A stretch of DNA of 64,000 nucleotides from Lomentospora prolificans (Eukaryota > Ascomycota > Sordariomycetes > Microascales > Microascaceae): the NCBI GenBank assembly GCA_029532625.1, contig JARFXM010000007.1, positions 992,001 to 1,056,000 of the forward strand, in the 5' to 3' direction. This document shows positions 37,742 through 50,513 of the stretch, one piece after another. Each line of letters begins with the position of its first letter. Position 1 is the first letter of the stretch. Below the pieces are notes generated by a model. The model made no database searches, was not told the origin of the DNA, and saw nothing but the letters and a program-made list of their open reading frames with translations. Both the position numbers and the translations under genes were made by a program.

Positions 37742-40700
37742 GCCGCCAAGGATCGGACTATCGCCCGCTTCACTTGACCCGGTGATGGGTAAGGACTCCA
37801 CTTCCACCTTAATTCTAATATCGGCTGTCATGACGAACTTGCGGAGCCGTCGAGATTGCGCTCAAGTGCCATTTCTCCGCACCCCTAATTGCCCACGGGA
37901 AGGCACATTACAGCCGGTCCCAGGAGATAGGTTCGCATAGATGTGTTCCGTTCTCCAAGATGGATGCGCCCGTCGATGGTAATATGCGAAATTTCGACCG
38001 TCTTCGGATCTCCTGAACGGATTAGCGGCAATATCGAGCGAGATGCCAGGCCAGAGGGCCGTTGGCTGGTTCACTAAACCTCCATTTTTCTCCATCTGGC
38101 ACGCCCGGCATGTGGGGAACGGGACGGTGGGGAACGAGGCGATGGGGAAGGTGCGCTGGAGACGGTGATTTTTATTGGAGAAAGAATGGCTGAGTCTGGG
38201 CAAGTAATATTTCTGTTTGATTACAGCCGGACAGGCGAGGCAATGCGGACCTACGGTTATTATTGCTGTGCTGCTCGCTCGCTCCATCCATTGATGAATT
38301 TCCAGCCAGGCTGCAGACGGGAGCACGGATAAATCGCGTAGAACATCCGTAGATGAATACTTTACTACAAGTATATCAGGCTGGAGACCCCTGCATTTCT
38401 TGGAATTCACTTCTCCGAATTTTAGCATTCTGGAATTCATGCCAAAAGTCCCGAGACAGGGTTTCGGAGGAAGATTCCATCTTTCTAGGGGAGATTGGGA
38501 CTGGGCTTTGGCCTGCTTAAACTGCCTGCCACCCTCCCCCCCCGCGAAATGGAAATATGGTGAGACTTTGGCTTTCGAAGTGGCCAAGACACACAAAGCG
38601 CGCCGTCGAGCACCAAAGGGAGGGAGGGAGGCGGGTATTCGGGTGCTTGCGTTTTCCCCTCCGCATTAATCGTTGAGGTCCCGCCCTCCCCAACATCATG
38701 ATTGAATCCATGGATCTATGAGGCAATCACATTCGCACCGCTGGCCAGCCAGATTATGGAGGCCCAATGTGCCATGCCGTTTTTCACTGGCCCCGCCCAC
38801 GCACCGTTGTGGAGGGTGCCAAAAGATTGACCAAAATAAAGTAGGCGGCTAAAATAGGCCTCTCGTCTCGTCCCTGGTTGTTATTCTTTTACAGGCACGA
38901 GTAGAATTTGGCGTAACCCGGATCAGGTAGACTAGTGGTTAATGATGCACAGTCATGGACTAAACTGGAGAATACATCCAACGCAATCGTCTTGGAGCAC
39001 TGCACGTGGCATCACGGTGCCGTAGACATGCGGTTAGTACTTCTTACTAGGAGTTTCCTAGGGAGTCGGAGTGAAGTATCACCGCCTACGGGTGATTTTC
39101 TCAATGCTTTCTTCCCATTGGAAGTTTACAAGTCAATGGACCAGGCCACGCAGCAGTATCGCGTCATTCGAGATATTACAGCTGCGCCAACTAATCGAGG
39201 GCGCCTTAGAAAACTGCGTCTTTCTACAACTCAAGGCATCCAACTTTTGTAATATCACGCTGGAATTACTACTTCCATGCATTGACCTTTCTGCTCGCCC
39301 TGTCCATGTGACAGGCCACTCACTAAGAATTCCGGCCATCGATCGCAGGTTGGTAATCTCCATATTTTTTCTTCGATACCCAGGCCTGACTGATGGATGC
39401 AAGAGGGCCATCTGCGCAAACGAGCTCATCGGTTCCAACGCCGCAAGTGCTCACCGCCAGCAAAGGTGGGCTGTGCGTTAGTTATCCTCCTTGGATCGTT
39501 CCCCTAGAGCGGAATTGCATTCTTTTCCACCTTCGCCGTCAATGTAATCTCTCACTGATCACGCCTCGTAATCTGGGAACTGGCTAACCTGTTCAGATTG
39601 ATTTCTTTTGCCAGCACATGTACCCTCGTTGTACCCTCTAAATAACGAGGCGCGAACCTCCATCGTATCGTCGGGCCCGCCCCCCGTCCCCCGCCGAGGC
39701 CAAATATGAGGCGCTTGGAGTCTAACGCTCCTCAGACCTCCCCCCTTTCTTCCGTCTCTCCGACCGCAGAAGCTGGAAGCTGCCTCCCGGCGGAAGTCAA
39801 TCATTTGACTTCTGACTTTTTTCCATCCCTGCTCCCGCCGTAGACATGGCGACAACCAACCACCAACCAGGAAAAAAAAAAGCAACTCCAGTTGGGTGGT
39901 ACAGTCTCTTACCTCCAACCTTTCAACGAGATCTGCACCTAGACTTCGCCTCTCCCTGGCCTGATTTCTGCCCTGTCCTGCTACAGTCCAGTCATCACTG
40001 TCGCTACGTCCACGCCTCCTGGATGCTGGTTACTTTATCAGTTTGGCCCTAGCGGTGAGAGCAAACGGATGGATCCAATTTCTGACCTATCGTCCACCGA
40101 GGTCCGGCTTTCTTCAAAAAAGATGTTGTCAGCCTTGTGAATGGCCGACAGGCACCCATTCTCGTTTCCTTTTCTACAAGGAACATTGTCAAGCACGTTA
40201 GAGCTGTATGAAACGTGATCATGCGCATTTGTATTATTCTGAAAGTCTTCCTATATTCCGACTTGTTGCTAACTTATTCCTACTAAACTCTATCCTGCTA
40301 TTCCTCCCACACTACGCCGGCCCGGGCCATCTAATGATGTTAACTATCCCCGAAACCGCCTCTCCTTGTGTGGACAGGCGGCTGGCTCCACCTTAAAATA
40401 CGGAGCCGAAATCAGCTATACGCCAGCTTTGCTCCAAACGTGTGGCCTTCTCGATTCTTGACCTTCGCAAGGGAGTAGGGATTCAGGCCCGGGACCAGGG
40501 GCCATAATGCTAAACCGACATGCGTTCTTGGATTTCCATCAGCCACACGGGCCCATCCAAAGTCACTCAAGTCATGACAGGGTTCTCACATTCTCATGGC
40601 TTCTCTTTCCTTCTTTTTCAGAACACTGCTTGTGGTATCACATAGTCACTCTTGGTCGAATAGTACACTTCTCCCCCATAGCTCTCACTCGTCGGCAACG

Positions 40701-41015
40701 CCTTTGTCACACACACTAGTTTAGCTTCATCACAGGGTTTGACATATCACTGAAAGCTACCCCCTTGTTGCATATACTGCTTCGATACGACGACGATAGG
40801 TCGACCCACATCTGGCTCAGTTGTGCTACAGGTGGAGGTGACAAGACTCCTGGAAGATCTATAAAAGCAAGAGTCCCTTTGACCTTGAGGTCTGTTGTGA
40901 GATCCTCCTTTTCATAGATAATAGCCATAATATTGCCAATAGTATCTGTCTGGCCACGCAGAAAGAAGACATATTCATCGCCTAGTTCGTGTGTGATAAA
41001 CCAGCTACATACATA
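37533..41015. other. Intergenic, gene-poor
   Basis: No supported gene. It contains a (GAC)8 microsatellite at 37717-37740 and the xylanase promoter at its left end. A CCAGCCAG word lies near 38743. Translations are short and lack motifs. Confidence 0.45.
37717..37740. repeat. (GAC)8 trinucleotide microsatellite
   Basis: Eight uninterrupted GAC units lie about 190 bp upstream of the xylanase start codon, probably in its promoter or leader. Confidence 0.9.
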
Positions 41016-41431
41016 ATGGCAAGCAGCACCCAATCCAACAACCAGGATGATAACCAGACAAACGCCTGGTCAACAGATGTGAATGTCGATGGCCGGTAAG
41101 TTTTTTCATTGTCATCTGCCCCCCCTTCCCTGGGGCTACTTTAGCAAGCGACTAAGTCCTGAACTTTATACGCAGCCACCAGAAGTCCCTACCTCGGCAA
41201 ACCAAGGCCGAAGTTGAGGAGCTCTACAGATTCAAAATCGAGCAATTCATAACCAGCCAGTCTGGGAGTGGCGGGGTCTGGAATACTGAACGAGTCAGTC
41301 ATGGAGGCTGGAGTATAAATCATCTCGAGGCTCACCTGGACCCTGCTGCGACTGGAGCTAGAGGTGGGAGAGTTGATAATGTTGGGAAGAAGGGGGGAAA
41401 TGTGATATGTAATCGAGCACACGACAACTAG
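41016..41431 (+). CDS. Possible small two-exon gene, hydrophilic protein of unknown function
   Basis: An ATG at 41016 starts 26 codons (MASSTQSNNQDDNQTNAWS). A good donor (CGGTAAGT) and an acceptor (tatacgcag) follow, and exon 41176-41431 continues in frame for about 85 codons to a TAG. Total 111 aa. The product is Gln/Asn-rich at the start, then charged (KAEVEELYRFKIEQF), with no signal peptide or membrane segment. The only support is the splice consensus and the unbroken frame after splicing. No family is recognised. It may be chance. Confidence 0.35.
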
Positions 41432-44400
41432 TATGGCGGTGTATCTATGCAAGTTAAAGCTGTGGAACAGTAATCAAATTCTTCTTTTCTCTTGCAGCAC
41501 ATGGGTTCCATCAGTTAGGTAAGACCAACTGGCAAGAGGCAATGCAAACAAAGCAAACGTGTATGAAGGATCCACAAAAAAAAAAATGAGGCCCCGCCAG
41601 AAAGAAAGGCCTCTTAGGGCTCGTTTCCTCCTCCTCGTGCGTCTGGTCGGAGGGTGTATGTGTCGGCCTCTAAAGTTAACCTAGGGTGTGGCCTGGCACG
41701 GGCACCAATAGGGAGCGTCGGGATCGAGGCTGGAGGAGGCGAGGCGTTCTAAATGCCCTACAAGGATGGATGTCGTGTAATGGGGGGTGAGGAGCCAGCA
41801 TGGAAAATGGACGAGGGCCAGCTAGGTCGGTTGTCATTGTCATTGGGAAGCCAAAATCAATTAACTGCTGCAATGCAACAAGGAATGACACATCGATGCC
41901 CTTCCCCGTCCTCGCACCGACCGAGTCGTCGGAACCTTGTAACAAGTGGAGGCGTCTGTGACCCGTTAAGGGCACAGATTAATAAGAGGCCGGTGCTGGC
42001 TGGCTGTGTGACAATGTCGTGAATGGTTCCAGGCTGGCGTCCAATCCATCAATCCCCGCGGTATTAGCTTCATGGGTTCCTGTCTGTCCGTTGTCTTGGT
42101 GGAGCATATTTTGGGAGGGTGGAGACAGCATTGTCGACCTTGAACGGGCCAATCCCTAGAGCCCAAGATTCCAAGGTTAGGGTACAGGGACAGTCGAGAC
42201 CGTTGGTCTATGACGGACCGCTCGCCCAGGGCTGGCTCCTCCCTATCCGAAGATTATTATGGCTGGCGGCTACTCGCCAGCATAATAAGGGCACCAAGGC
42301 ACAATATTCGACACTGCAAAATGTTGTCCACTCTCATCCATCTAGTTCTTTGGAAGGGAACATCCATCCACCCTCTGTTGATGGAAGGCCTAATTGATCA
42401 ATTCTCGGACGCTTAATACTCGCCATAGCTGATTGGGTTTCACTGGGCGCCCGTGACAGCGCGGCGCAACTTTTGGTAACTGGGGCCATGAAAGCATTCA
42501 TTCATTGGACCATTGTCAACACCCTTCTAGCATGGTGCAGATGGCGCATGCACGGACACGCCCGTGTCTTCCGCCGTTGAATCTGCCTGTGTGTGGGTTT
42601 ACTCTTGAAGATGGGCGCAGGGATGAAGACGAGGGCTGCGGGTACAAGAGACAAGCTGATCTTGTTCCCTTCTAAGACACACAGTCGGCTGGCTGGCTAT
42701 GCCATGAGAACGGGAAAGGCGCAGCTGGGCCACGTCGATGTAACCACGACCACTGGAGAACTTAACGCTCAGTATCTAGCAGATACGAATGGCCAAGAGT
42801 CATGTCATGAGTGAGACTAAAGACTCTACAATTTGATCAATGATATATTATGCATTCGTAAAACAGTATTGGGCGCCTGGATGTGCCCTTTAGTAGAGAG
42901 ATTATGGACCTTGTGAGCTTTACCAGGGACACTTTGGAATTGATCACCAGATAGCCCAAGCTACTGACATGAGAATAAGGATCGATCAATTGGTGGCCCG
43001 CATGCATAATCACTAGGTACATGGGCTCGGGGCGGACAGCTCTCTGGACCAGACATAACGAACCATGGAGCGGGCAAGGACGAGGATCCACTTGGCCGAC
43101 TCAAATGCCACGCCACTAAGAGAACGCCACGGTTCCAGGACCCGAAATGCCCGTCTTCCCGTTCTTCGACTTCACCGATGCCAAGAGTGGAAAAGCGCCG
43201 GTACTGGGCACTTGTGAGTCTGAGTGGCTGCAGGGCCAGGCACGAGGTCAATACTCGCAAAGACTCCAGGTCTCATCCAGCCCCGGCTTTTTCTTTTTCT
43301 TTCTCTTTTTGTATATTTTTTTTTTCTTTCTTTATCTTTTCGGCCGGTTTGCTCCCGAGTCCCCAAGGCTTCATTTTGGCAGCGTGGCCCGCAAAGCCCG
43401 AGGCAACCTACGATCGAGGGATGTGTTGCGACTGGAGCCTGAGGCCGGATGGGGGCGATCGGGCTGAGAGTCGGGTGTCGGCACTTCGTCTCAACTAATA
43501 ACCCTAATACGAAGGCAAGGCCTATCTTGCCAGCATGCTTCTGTCGGTGTACGTGCGTTGGCGTGGAGCCAGACTCTCCGTCATGCAGAACACCGCCGCG
43601 GGCTCGGGAAAGGCCCCTCAATGGTACGGTGTAATGAGACCTGGTTGAGAGAGAGGAACGGGGGTGGGGCGCCGCATGCACAGCTGGCGAGCAATAAAGA
43701 ATTTTGACTTGGATCCCTATCTGTGATGTGGCTTCTGCTTCGCCTCGGCCTCGCGAGAGCCAATCGTCCAGTGGATTGAGGTGAGCGGTCGGTAACCACG
43801 GAATGAGTTGTCCTCATCTACGAGACATCCAGGGCCAGTCGTCATATCTTCATGGACAGGCGTCTGGAGACCGCCTCAACGGGCTCTGCTGTGTGCACTG
43901 CGCAGGCCCATGCTTTTCATTTTTTTTTTTTTCCATTTTCTTCCTTTTATCTATCTATACTTCGTTTATGAGCTAGATATATCATTGGAGAAGGCCATCA
44001 CAGCCTCGTATGAGTGTCGACAAGGGCACAGGATACGACCTATCATATTGTCCAGCCACACAAGAAACACTGTGAGGCCTGGCAGCTAGTATCCACCAAA
44101 GAGCCTATTATCCACTCCTAGCTCGTTGGGAGACTACGCCGTGTCCTTCTTCTCCTCCTGCATATGTCGGCTTATGCGTAATAATATGCCCGCCAATGTT
44201 CCGCTCAGTCCAAGACGATCCATCGTTGGGAAACAGGGACGGCCAGGGAATTAAACAAGAGACCTCAGTGAAACAATGAGGCATTTAATAACAACCAGCG
44301 CCACACTGCATGCTTGATACTGCCTATTCTCTAGTGCCAGGTTTCGGCGTAAACCTCTGCTGGTAACGGTGGGTAACGCCAGCCTTGCCTCGCATGCATA

Positions 44401-45659
44401 TTAATATGACAGGAGCCAAGAACAGGAGTCCCGTACCCTCGCCGACTTCCATTTTCAATTCTTCTTCTTGCTTTGTTTCCACCACAAGCAAAATGCGTGG
44501 CACGAGTATCTGTGGGCTATGATGTCCATGAATCCTTTGATTATCTTAAGGGCTCTGAGCTTTTTCTCCAAGAAAATTGATGGATACTACTCGGACTATA
44601 ACTTTTGCTTCCGGTGGCCGATACAGTCATCTCGCCTCGTCCTAGAAGGCCAGGTAGCTGAACTGTCCGTCCCTCACGCAGCCACGATTCGAGATCTACC
44701 ACTTTTCAACAAACATCAAGACGAGATGTGTCTCTAAATGGTATTACCCGAATTCCGACACCACCACGATTGCTCGAGCTACATCCCGCCCTGATATTTG
44801 CCAGGACATACCTGGCCAAACACCCTGTAGATGCTCCTTGCTTGGTTACTGGGTTTGGCGACACGACGAGAGTTTGTCTCGTAACCCCGTCACTTAAAAA
44901 TACTACGCTGGCCCTTCAGTTCGGCGCCATTTGCATCACATTGAATTCGAGCCTCTTCACTGCAATACTCTCGACGTCGTTCGATGCCAGCTACCGATGC
45001 TACTCGTGTAAGCACGAAGCGCCAGTTTCAATCCGCAATCATTTCCAAGGCAACTGTTTCAAACTATGAGCGACTGCGCCAACCTTAGCCTTCCTTTCAA
45101 AGCTTTTTTCAAAGCTTTGCCCAGGTTTGCTTCTCCACCACTGCGTCGTCCACACCATGCCAACATCCCCACGAAGCTGTTGCCAAGCACGAGAGCGAGT
45201 TCAACGCACAACATAGTCGATGAAGCGTGGACTTGCCTGACGCGCGGTCAATCAAAGTCCTGTCTGGGACCGCTCCTGGGAAGCATCGATCCTGGCGAGG
45301 ACCGACCAAATGGCGCATCGGTCCCAGAAATCGCATTGGATATATAAGTCACGATCATTACTTCCCGCATTCAGGGCTCTCCTACCCTGACCTAACTAGC
45401 CCGCAGGGTTGTGGGTTGCGAAGCTAGTATAAAGCAGCGACCAGTACCTCCCTGCCGCCACCAGTGGCCGCAGTCATGATCCTCCAGGAGGTTTTTCACT
45501 TGGATCCTTCCGTCCAAGGTACCATAGGAATTGGAGGATAGGGCCCTCGCCGCGTGGAACGAATGCACTAGCAAATGCAGGATATAACCATTGAAGGACC
45601 CTATAACTAACATATAGATAGGTCGAGTGGAGTATTAATACTAATGATAATAATAAAAC
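41432..45659. other. Intergenic, gene-poor
   Basis: No supported gene in about 4.2 kb. It contains a near-perfect hairpin at 42254-42288, GGCTGG words near 41996 and 42688, and T-rich runs at 43310-43340 and 43919-43933. An open stretch at 44731-45069 begins with GTG and has no recognisable domain. Confidence 0.45.
42254..42288. repeat. Inverted repeat (14-bp stem, 6-nt loop)
   Basis: The left arm ttattatggctggcg pairs with cgccagcataataa. There is one bulged G (42261) and the loop is gctact. It is built around the GGCTGGC word that recurs in the intergenic DNA of this window. Confidence 0.8.
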
Positions 45660-47881
45660 TCATTTACTGGCTAAAAACTGTTCTATTTCTCGCACCTGCT
45701 TCTGCGGCGGCTGCCAAGTTAATAGAGTGCAAAGAAATACGAGGCCACTGAACGCTATCATGATCTGGAGCTGTTTTGTATATCCTTCCGCAAAGGCAGC
45801 GCGCACGTCTTCCTGCGTCTGCTGTGGTAAGTCCTGTATCACGGTAAAGGACTCTGAAATGGCTTGGATCTGAGCCGAGGTCAAGATCTCCTGCAACCTT
45901 TTCTTCACATGGTTGTTTAAAACCGTGGCACTGAATCGCGAATAAGTTAGCGAAGAAATACTTGAATATCCAGCATGGGCTTAATACCATATGGCTAAGC
46001 TTATGGTGCCGCCGAGGACGCGAATTTGTGTCAAGGCCCCCATACCAACACCTTCCAAGTAGATGAACATTAGTAAAGTCATTTAGAAGAAGTGTTGGAA
46101 GGAGCTAATAAGCTGTTACGTCCAGCCACTTACCCAGGTCATCCTTGGGGAAAACCATCGTCGCCATCACCAGGAGCGTGCTGAGGCCGAAGCCAAACCC
46201 GAGGCCCATCAAGACTTCGTACCCGAAAATGCTACGATTGAGATCGAGAGATGCCGCGGACGGCATGCCCGCGAGCGCCACTCCTATGAGCTGTAGTACA
46301 GAGCCGCTGAGGAGGATGTAGAATGGCGGAGTCTTCAGCTTGGAGACGAGGGCTGCGGATATACCGTTGGCAAAAGGGGAGACGAGAAGGAGAGGTAGGA
46401 GATATAAACCCGCCTGGACCGGAGTGCAGCCGTTGACGGCTTGGAATCGCTGGGGTAGGTTGACGATGACTGCCATGAATGGAAAGCCCGTGAAAAATGC
46501 GTTTCTGTGGGTCAAAGGGTTGTTAACCTAGGGTATACGAGCGGAATCTTGCGTGCCAACTTACAGCATCATGCCAGCTATCCGGCGATCCCTTAACAAC
46601 CTCATCGGAAAAATGGGTTCCTGGACGAACTTTGGCTTATCGATCCAGACTTCCCAGGGTATAAAGGTGGCCCAGCAGACAGCGGAGAGGATAAGAGTCA
46701 CGATGATTGCGGGGCTTTTCCAAGGATACTGGGTCCCGGCCTCTTCGAACGCGAAGACAACGAGCATAGAGGCGGTGAGCAGGAGGATGGCGCCTAAGAA
46801 GTCAATCTTTCGCCAGGCTCCAGGTGGCGGGATGATCTCCGACAGCTTCTTCTTCCATCCCTTGCCTTGGACGGGTGCCCGGGATGGCTCTGTCGGGAGG
46901 AAAAATAGGATCAAGAGCATAGGAATGGGGGCGACGGGAGCGCTAACAGCAGTCAGTTACGGATACGGCAGGGGTCGAATGCGGATCTTCGTTGCATACT
47001 TAAGGAGGAACACCCATATCCAGCTGGAATGGTCATTGATTGCCCCGCCGAGGACAGGGCCGAGGATGCTTGCTAGGGCGAATACGGAGGAGATGACGGC
47101 CATGTACTTGGCGTATTTTTTGGGAGGAAGAATCTGAGGGGTTATCACGGTAACGCAAGAATATATGCCAGAACCGCCGAATCCCTGGAAGGCCCGGAAC
47201 ACGATACTAGGCGGTGTTAATTGATACATTACACTGGACATCAGTCTCGGATAGCAACTAGAATGACGTACAGCTCGATAATGTTCGTCGATATACCGCA
47301 AAGAACGGAGAAGACGAGGAAGGCCAAGAGCGCGAAGAGCAGCATAAACTTTCGGCCAAAGACAGCACAGAACTTGGCGAATATAGTCAAGAAACCTAGG
47401 AACTTGAGGGTTGGCAGGGGTAACTAATAGCGCGAAACTAGACTCACCTGCATAGGTGAGCAGGTACGAAGTAACCACCCAATCCCGGCGGCCGAAACCT
47501 TCAAGAGCATTCGTTATTGAGACCAAACTCGTACTAACAATTGTCGTTTCCACTGTCGACAGTAGCAAACTTAGACAGAGTCTATATTTTATGGTTAGTT
47601 CGCCTGAGCTTAGTCTTCGCAGGGGTCTTGAGATGTTGGAACTCTCACGAGGCATTTTCGTTGTCTTACCCAAATATTAGAATATATAGCCTCCATCCTT
47701 CTGGGTAAATGTTCACAGCATCGCCTTGGCTCGCCTGCTGAGAAGAATTGTGATGGGATATGGCGGGATCGAAATCCCTCGCTTTGGAGCTCACACCAGG
47801 TTTTTCAAGCCCATTGTCCGATCCAATCGGCACGTCAGCGGCGGCAATTATGCCCTCTTCCCGCTCCTTATCGGCAGCCAT
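45660..47881 (-). CDS. MFS multidrug-type transporter (DHA2, 14 membrane segments)
   Basis: Plasma-membrane proton-antiport exporter family. It reads from the ATG at 47881 through several exons (main coding blocks about 47881-47669, 47580-47270, 47220-47000, 46930-46560, 46515-46130, 46040-45660), roughly 560 aa. A hydrophilic N-terminus of about 60 residues precedes the first membrane helix. Family features include LSTVETTIVSTSLVSI in helix 1, the LTYAG-FLTIFAKF region, GRKFMLL between helices 2 and 3, and FRAFQGFGGSGIYS. Motif C is seen as LASILGPVLGGAI. The C-half has FLTG-type helices and ends QVREIEQFLASK. Exon edges are approximate. The cargo is unknown: azole-resistance, toxin-export and siderophore transporters all share this fold. 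The next gene upstream is another MFS protein in the same direction. Confidence 0.88.
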
Positions 47882-48912
47882 GATTATTAGCCTTGCGGAT
47901 TACTCAAGCCATCGTAGAGACAAGGTGATTTTTTGATGGAGAAAGTAAAATGGTTTGGCCTTCCTCGGGAATATCTGTTGATCGACTGATTGACGACGAG
48001 TGTGGCTGAGCTCTTCCAAACACGCGACGTGCTTGGTCAGGACGGACAAGGGGGAGTGGGCTAATTTTATTAATGGATTCGCTACAGGGGTAAGAGGAAT
48101 GAGAGACAGCCAGGCTGTCCCAAAAAGGACCCCGCCAGCTGTCCGTATTTCCTGGGGCCCTTGGGGATTCGTATTCGAGGCATCGGGATCAATAGCGGGC
48201 CGAATCCCGGAATCCTTCAGGAGCAAGCCTGAGAGAGTCACCCTGTGCATTTGGACCCGGCATGCGAATCCCAATTTGGAAATAGGTATATCAATGATAG
48301 TTTCTAGTCTCTCCTTAATAATATATATCTACACATTATAGGCTTCGAGGGAGGTTCTAGTGGGAGTCTGCGAATAATAAAAAGTATATAATATGTATAC
48401 ATACAAAAAATTAAAAAATACATACAACATCAGGGATTCGCTGGTCGTCACCGACCCAACTACTAGTCTGACGCTTTAGAGCTTAACTAGGCGAGAGCGG
48501 ACGGGATCGCGTGTTTTCTCCAAGCTATGGTCGTATGTGCCAGTTGGAGCCCTAAACCTTGTATTTATAGGCAAGCCATGGCCTGGCCTTCTCCTCTTGC
48601 CGTTGAACCAGGGCCGGGGTGGAGGCGATCCCGACAGGCCTCGGAGCGGCGTGCCCCCGTGGTGACGGCGACGACTGGGAGGAAGGACCCCTGAGAGCCA
48701 GCATCGCCCAACACCGAACCTTGGATAGTTGCCAGTCAGCACACTGTATCGCTGTCTCGAGCGCCAACAGGCCTGGCGAGATGACCGGCCTGGCTGTGGG
48801 TTCTGGCGACTTTTCTGCAATTACCATCAATCGCGATAAGGCACGAAAACACTGCGCGTCAGGCAAGGATGCGAATGGTATACGGTAATTTCTATTAAGC
48901 CTCAGTCTGGTA
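47882..48912. other. Intergenic between two same-strand MFS genes
   Basis: No gene recognised. A strongly AT-rich block lies at 48360-48430. Promoter of the DHA2 transporter is at the left side, 3' end of the monocarboxylate transporter at the right. Confidence 0.5.
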
Positions 48913-50513
48913 TTATTCTATCATGAGCTGCTTACGTCCACGGTTGCGCTTAGCCACACCTTCATTCCAATCGACTGCCCTCGAGTTCTGGAAATGTCGA
49001 CCCACTCCCAATTCACCCCGGGATAATCTAAACTTCATAAGCGCGATCAGCATCGCGCTCGTCAAGGCCATGCCACCTGCCCAGAATATGGCAGGACGAT
49101 ATGGCATAAATCCCGCTTCTCTCCCCCCAAATGCGTCAAGCATGTATCCAGCAATGGGAGCACCCTTAATACGGAGAGATCATTCAATGTTAGTGCTAAG
49201 ATTCTGGACAAGGATATTATAGATCTCACTCACCATTGTGAACCCACCGACCCAGCCGGTGACAACAAAGCCCATGGCACTGGAAACTCTTTGAGAACCA
49301 AAGACATTCCCCACGGTCGTCGGCATCGACGAGGCAAATGCACCGCTGGATAACCCGCTTAATATCACAAGAGCGATCAAGCTCGCCTCCGATGTTGACA
49401 GGGGCCACACGACAATAATGGTGAGAGCATTGATCGTAAGGGCAGAGAGCAAAGTGTTTACGGCGCCAAATCGATCACTCAAAACTCCGGCGAGGATCCT
49501 CCCCACCGCGGAAGAGAAGTTGAAAGCCGCGACAAGTGACGCGGCAGTATTTAACCCCATTCCAATCGACCGGCTATAGAGAGGTATGAAGAATGGAGGC
49601 ACCAAGATAGGGAAAGAGCCAATGATGCCGGAAACGAAGAGAAGGCGAAAGTTGATGTCTCGGAAGATACCCCAGTCGAGTGATTTGCTGGTAGGTTTCC
49701 GCCGTTCTTGTACAACCCATGCTGCGGGAAGTCCGGTACCGATAATGAGGAATCCGAGAATTCTAAACGTCCAGGCGGGGCCGACAGCGCCGACGAGAGA
49801 GTTCATGGCGAGACTTGTCACTGCGCCCCCAAGGCCACCCGCCGCGAAGACAATGCCGTTGGCGAGGCCGCGCTTTCTAGAGAACCATTGAGCAGGGGCG
49901 ACAGAAGCTGTCTACGCCGTGTGATTTCCCATTAGCTTAACTGAAGTGGGAACTCCGGAAAAATGTCGAGACGTACCATGAACAAAAGCCCATTTCCTAT
50001 CCCAAACAATACACCCGCTGTTGCAAACAAACCACCAACGGCATGGGTGGTGAAACTCGCCAGAATTTCACCAAGTCCCAGCAATGTGATACCAATCATA
50101 CACGTGTATCGTGAACCAAGCCTCACATTAATCTTAGCTGTTATAAGGGCCATGGCTGCACCTAAGGAAGTAGCTACCGAGCCGACCCAAGATAGAGATG
50201 CGGCCGATCCAACCCCATCTTCCACAAGAGCGTTTTGGATGACTCCCCAGCTGTAGCTTGTGCCGATAAACCAATACGTCAATATCGAGCATCCCAGCAC
50301 AACCAGCCATCCATGACCTCCGTCGGGCGCCTCGAGGTCCGCTAACCGTGATGCCTCTAAGACAGGATCATACTTTATGGAACGCCTAGGAGAAGACTCA
50401 GTGCTGTCGATGACATAGTGCTGGGCTTCTGCGTCGCCGCAGGAGAATTTTTCCGAGATTGACGGGGTATAAGCTTTCTGGGGCGTTTCTATCGTCACTG
50501 TAGTCGTTGACAT
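48913..50513 (-). CDS. MFS monocarboxylate-porter-like transporter
   Basis: Fungal MCT/MCH-type transporter, 12 membrane segments, plasma membrane. Exons 50513-49977, 49911-49234 and 49164-48913 encode 488 aa. The start is the ATG at 50513. The in-frame TTG further upstream is not used. A hydrophilic N-terminus of about 80 residues leads into DLEAPDGGHGWLVVLGC, the signature of fungal monocarboxylate porters (PDGGxGWVV). Further features are SYSWGVIQ, SVATSLGAAMALI, QWFSRKRGLANGI after helix 4, and GRILAGVLSDRFG in the second half. Introns join LLFM-TASVAPAQWF and GGFTM-GAPIAGYML in frame. Relatives include riboflavin and unassigned carboxylate or polyol transporters, so the substrate is open. 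Confidence 0.9.

Noticed and set aside
38847..38853. GGCTAAA as a xylanase-activator site
   Set aside because: It is 1.3 kb from the xylanase start, and the same heptamer is found elsewhere in unrelated intergenic DNA, so it is not specific enough to annotate.
38900..38970. tRNA-like segment (actagtggttaatga)
   Set aside because: Only a D-arm-like string is seen. No matching acceptor stem, anticodon arm or T-loop follows.
44731..45069. 113-codon plus-strand frame
   Set aside because: It opens with GTG, has no recognisable motif, no promoter-like lead and no splice partner.
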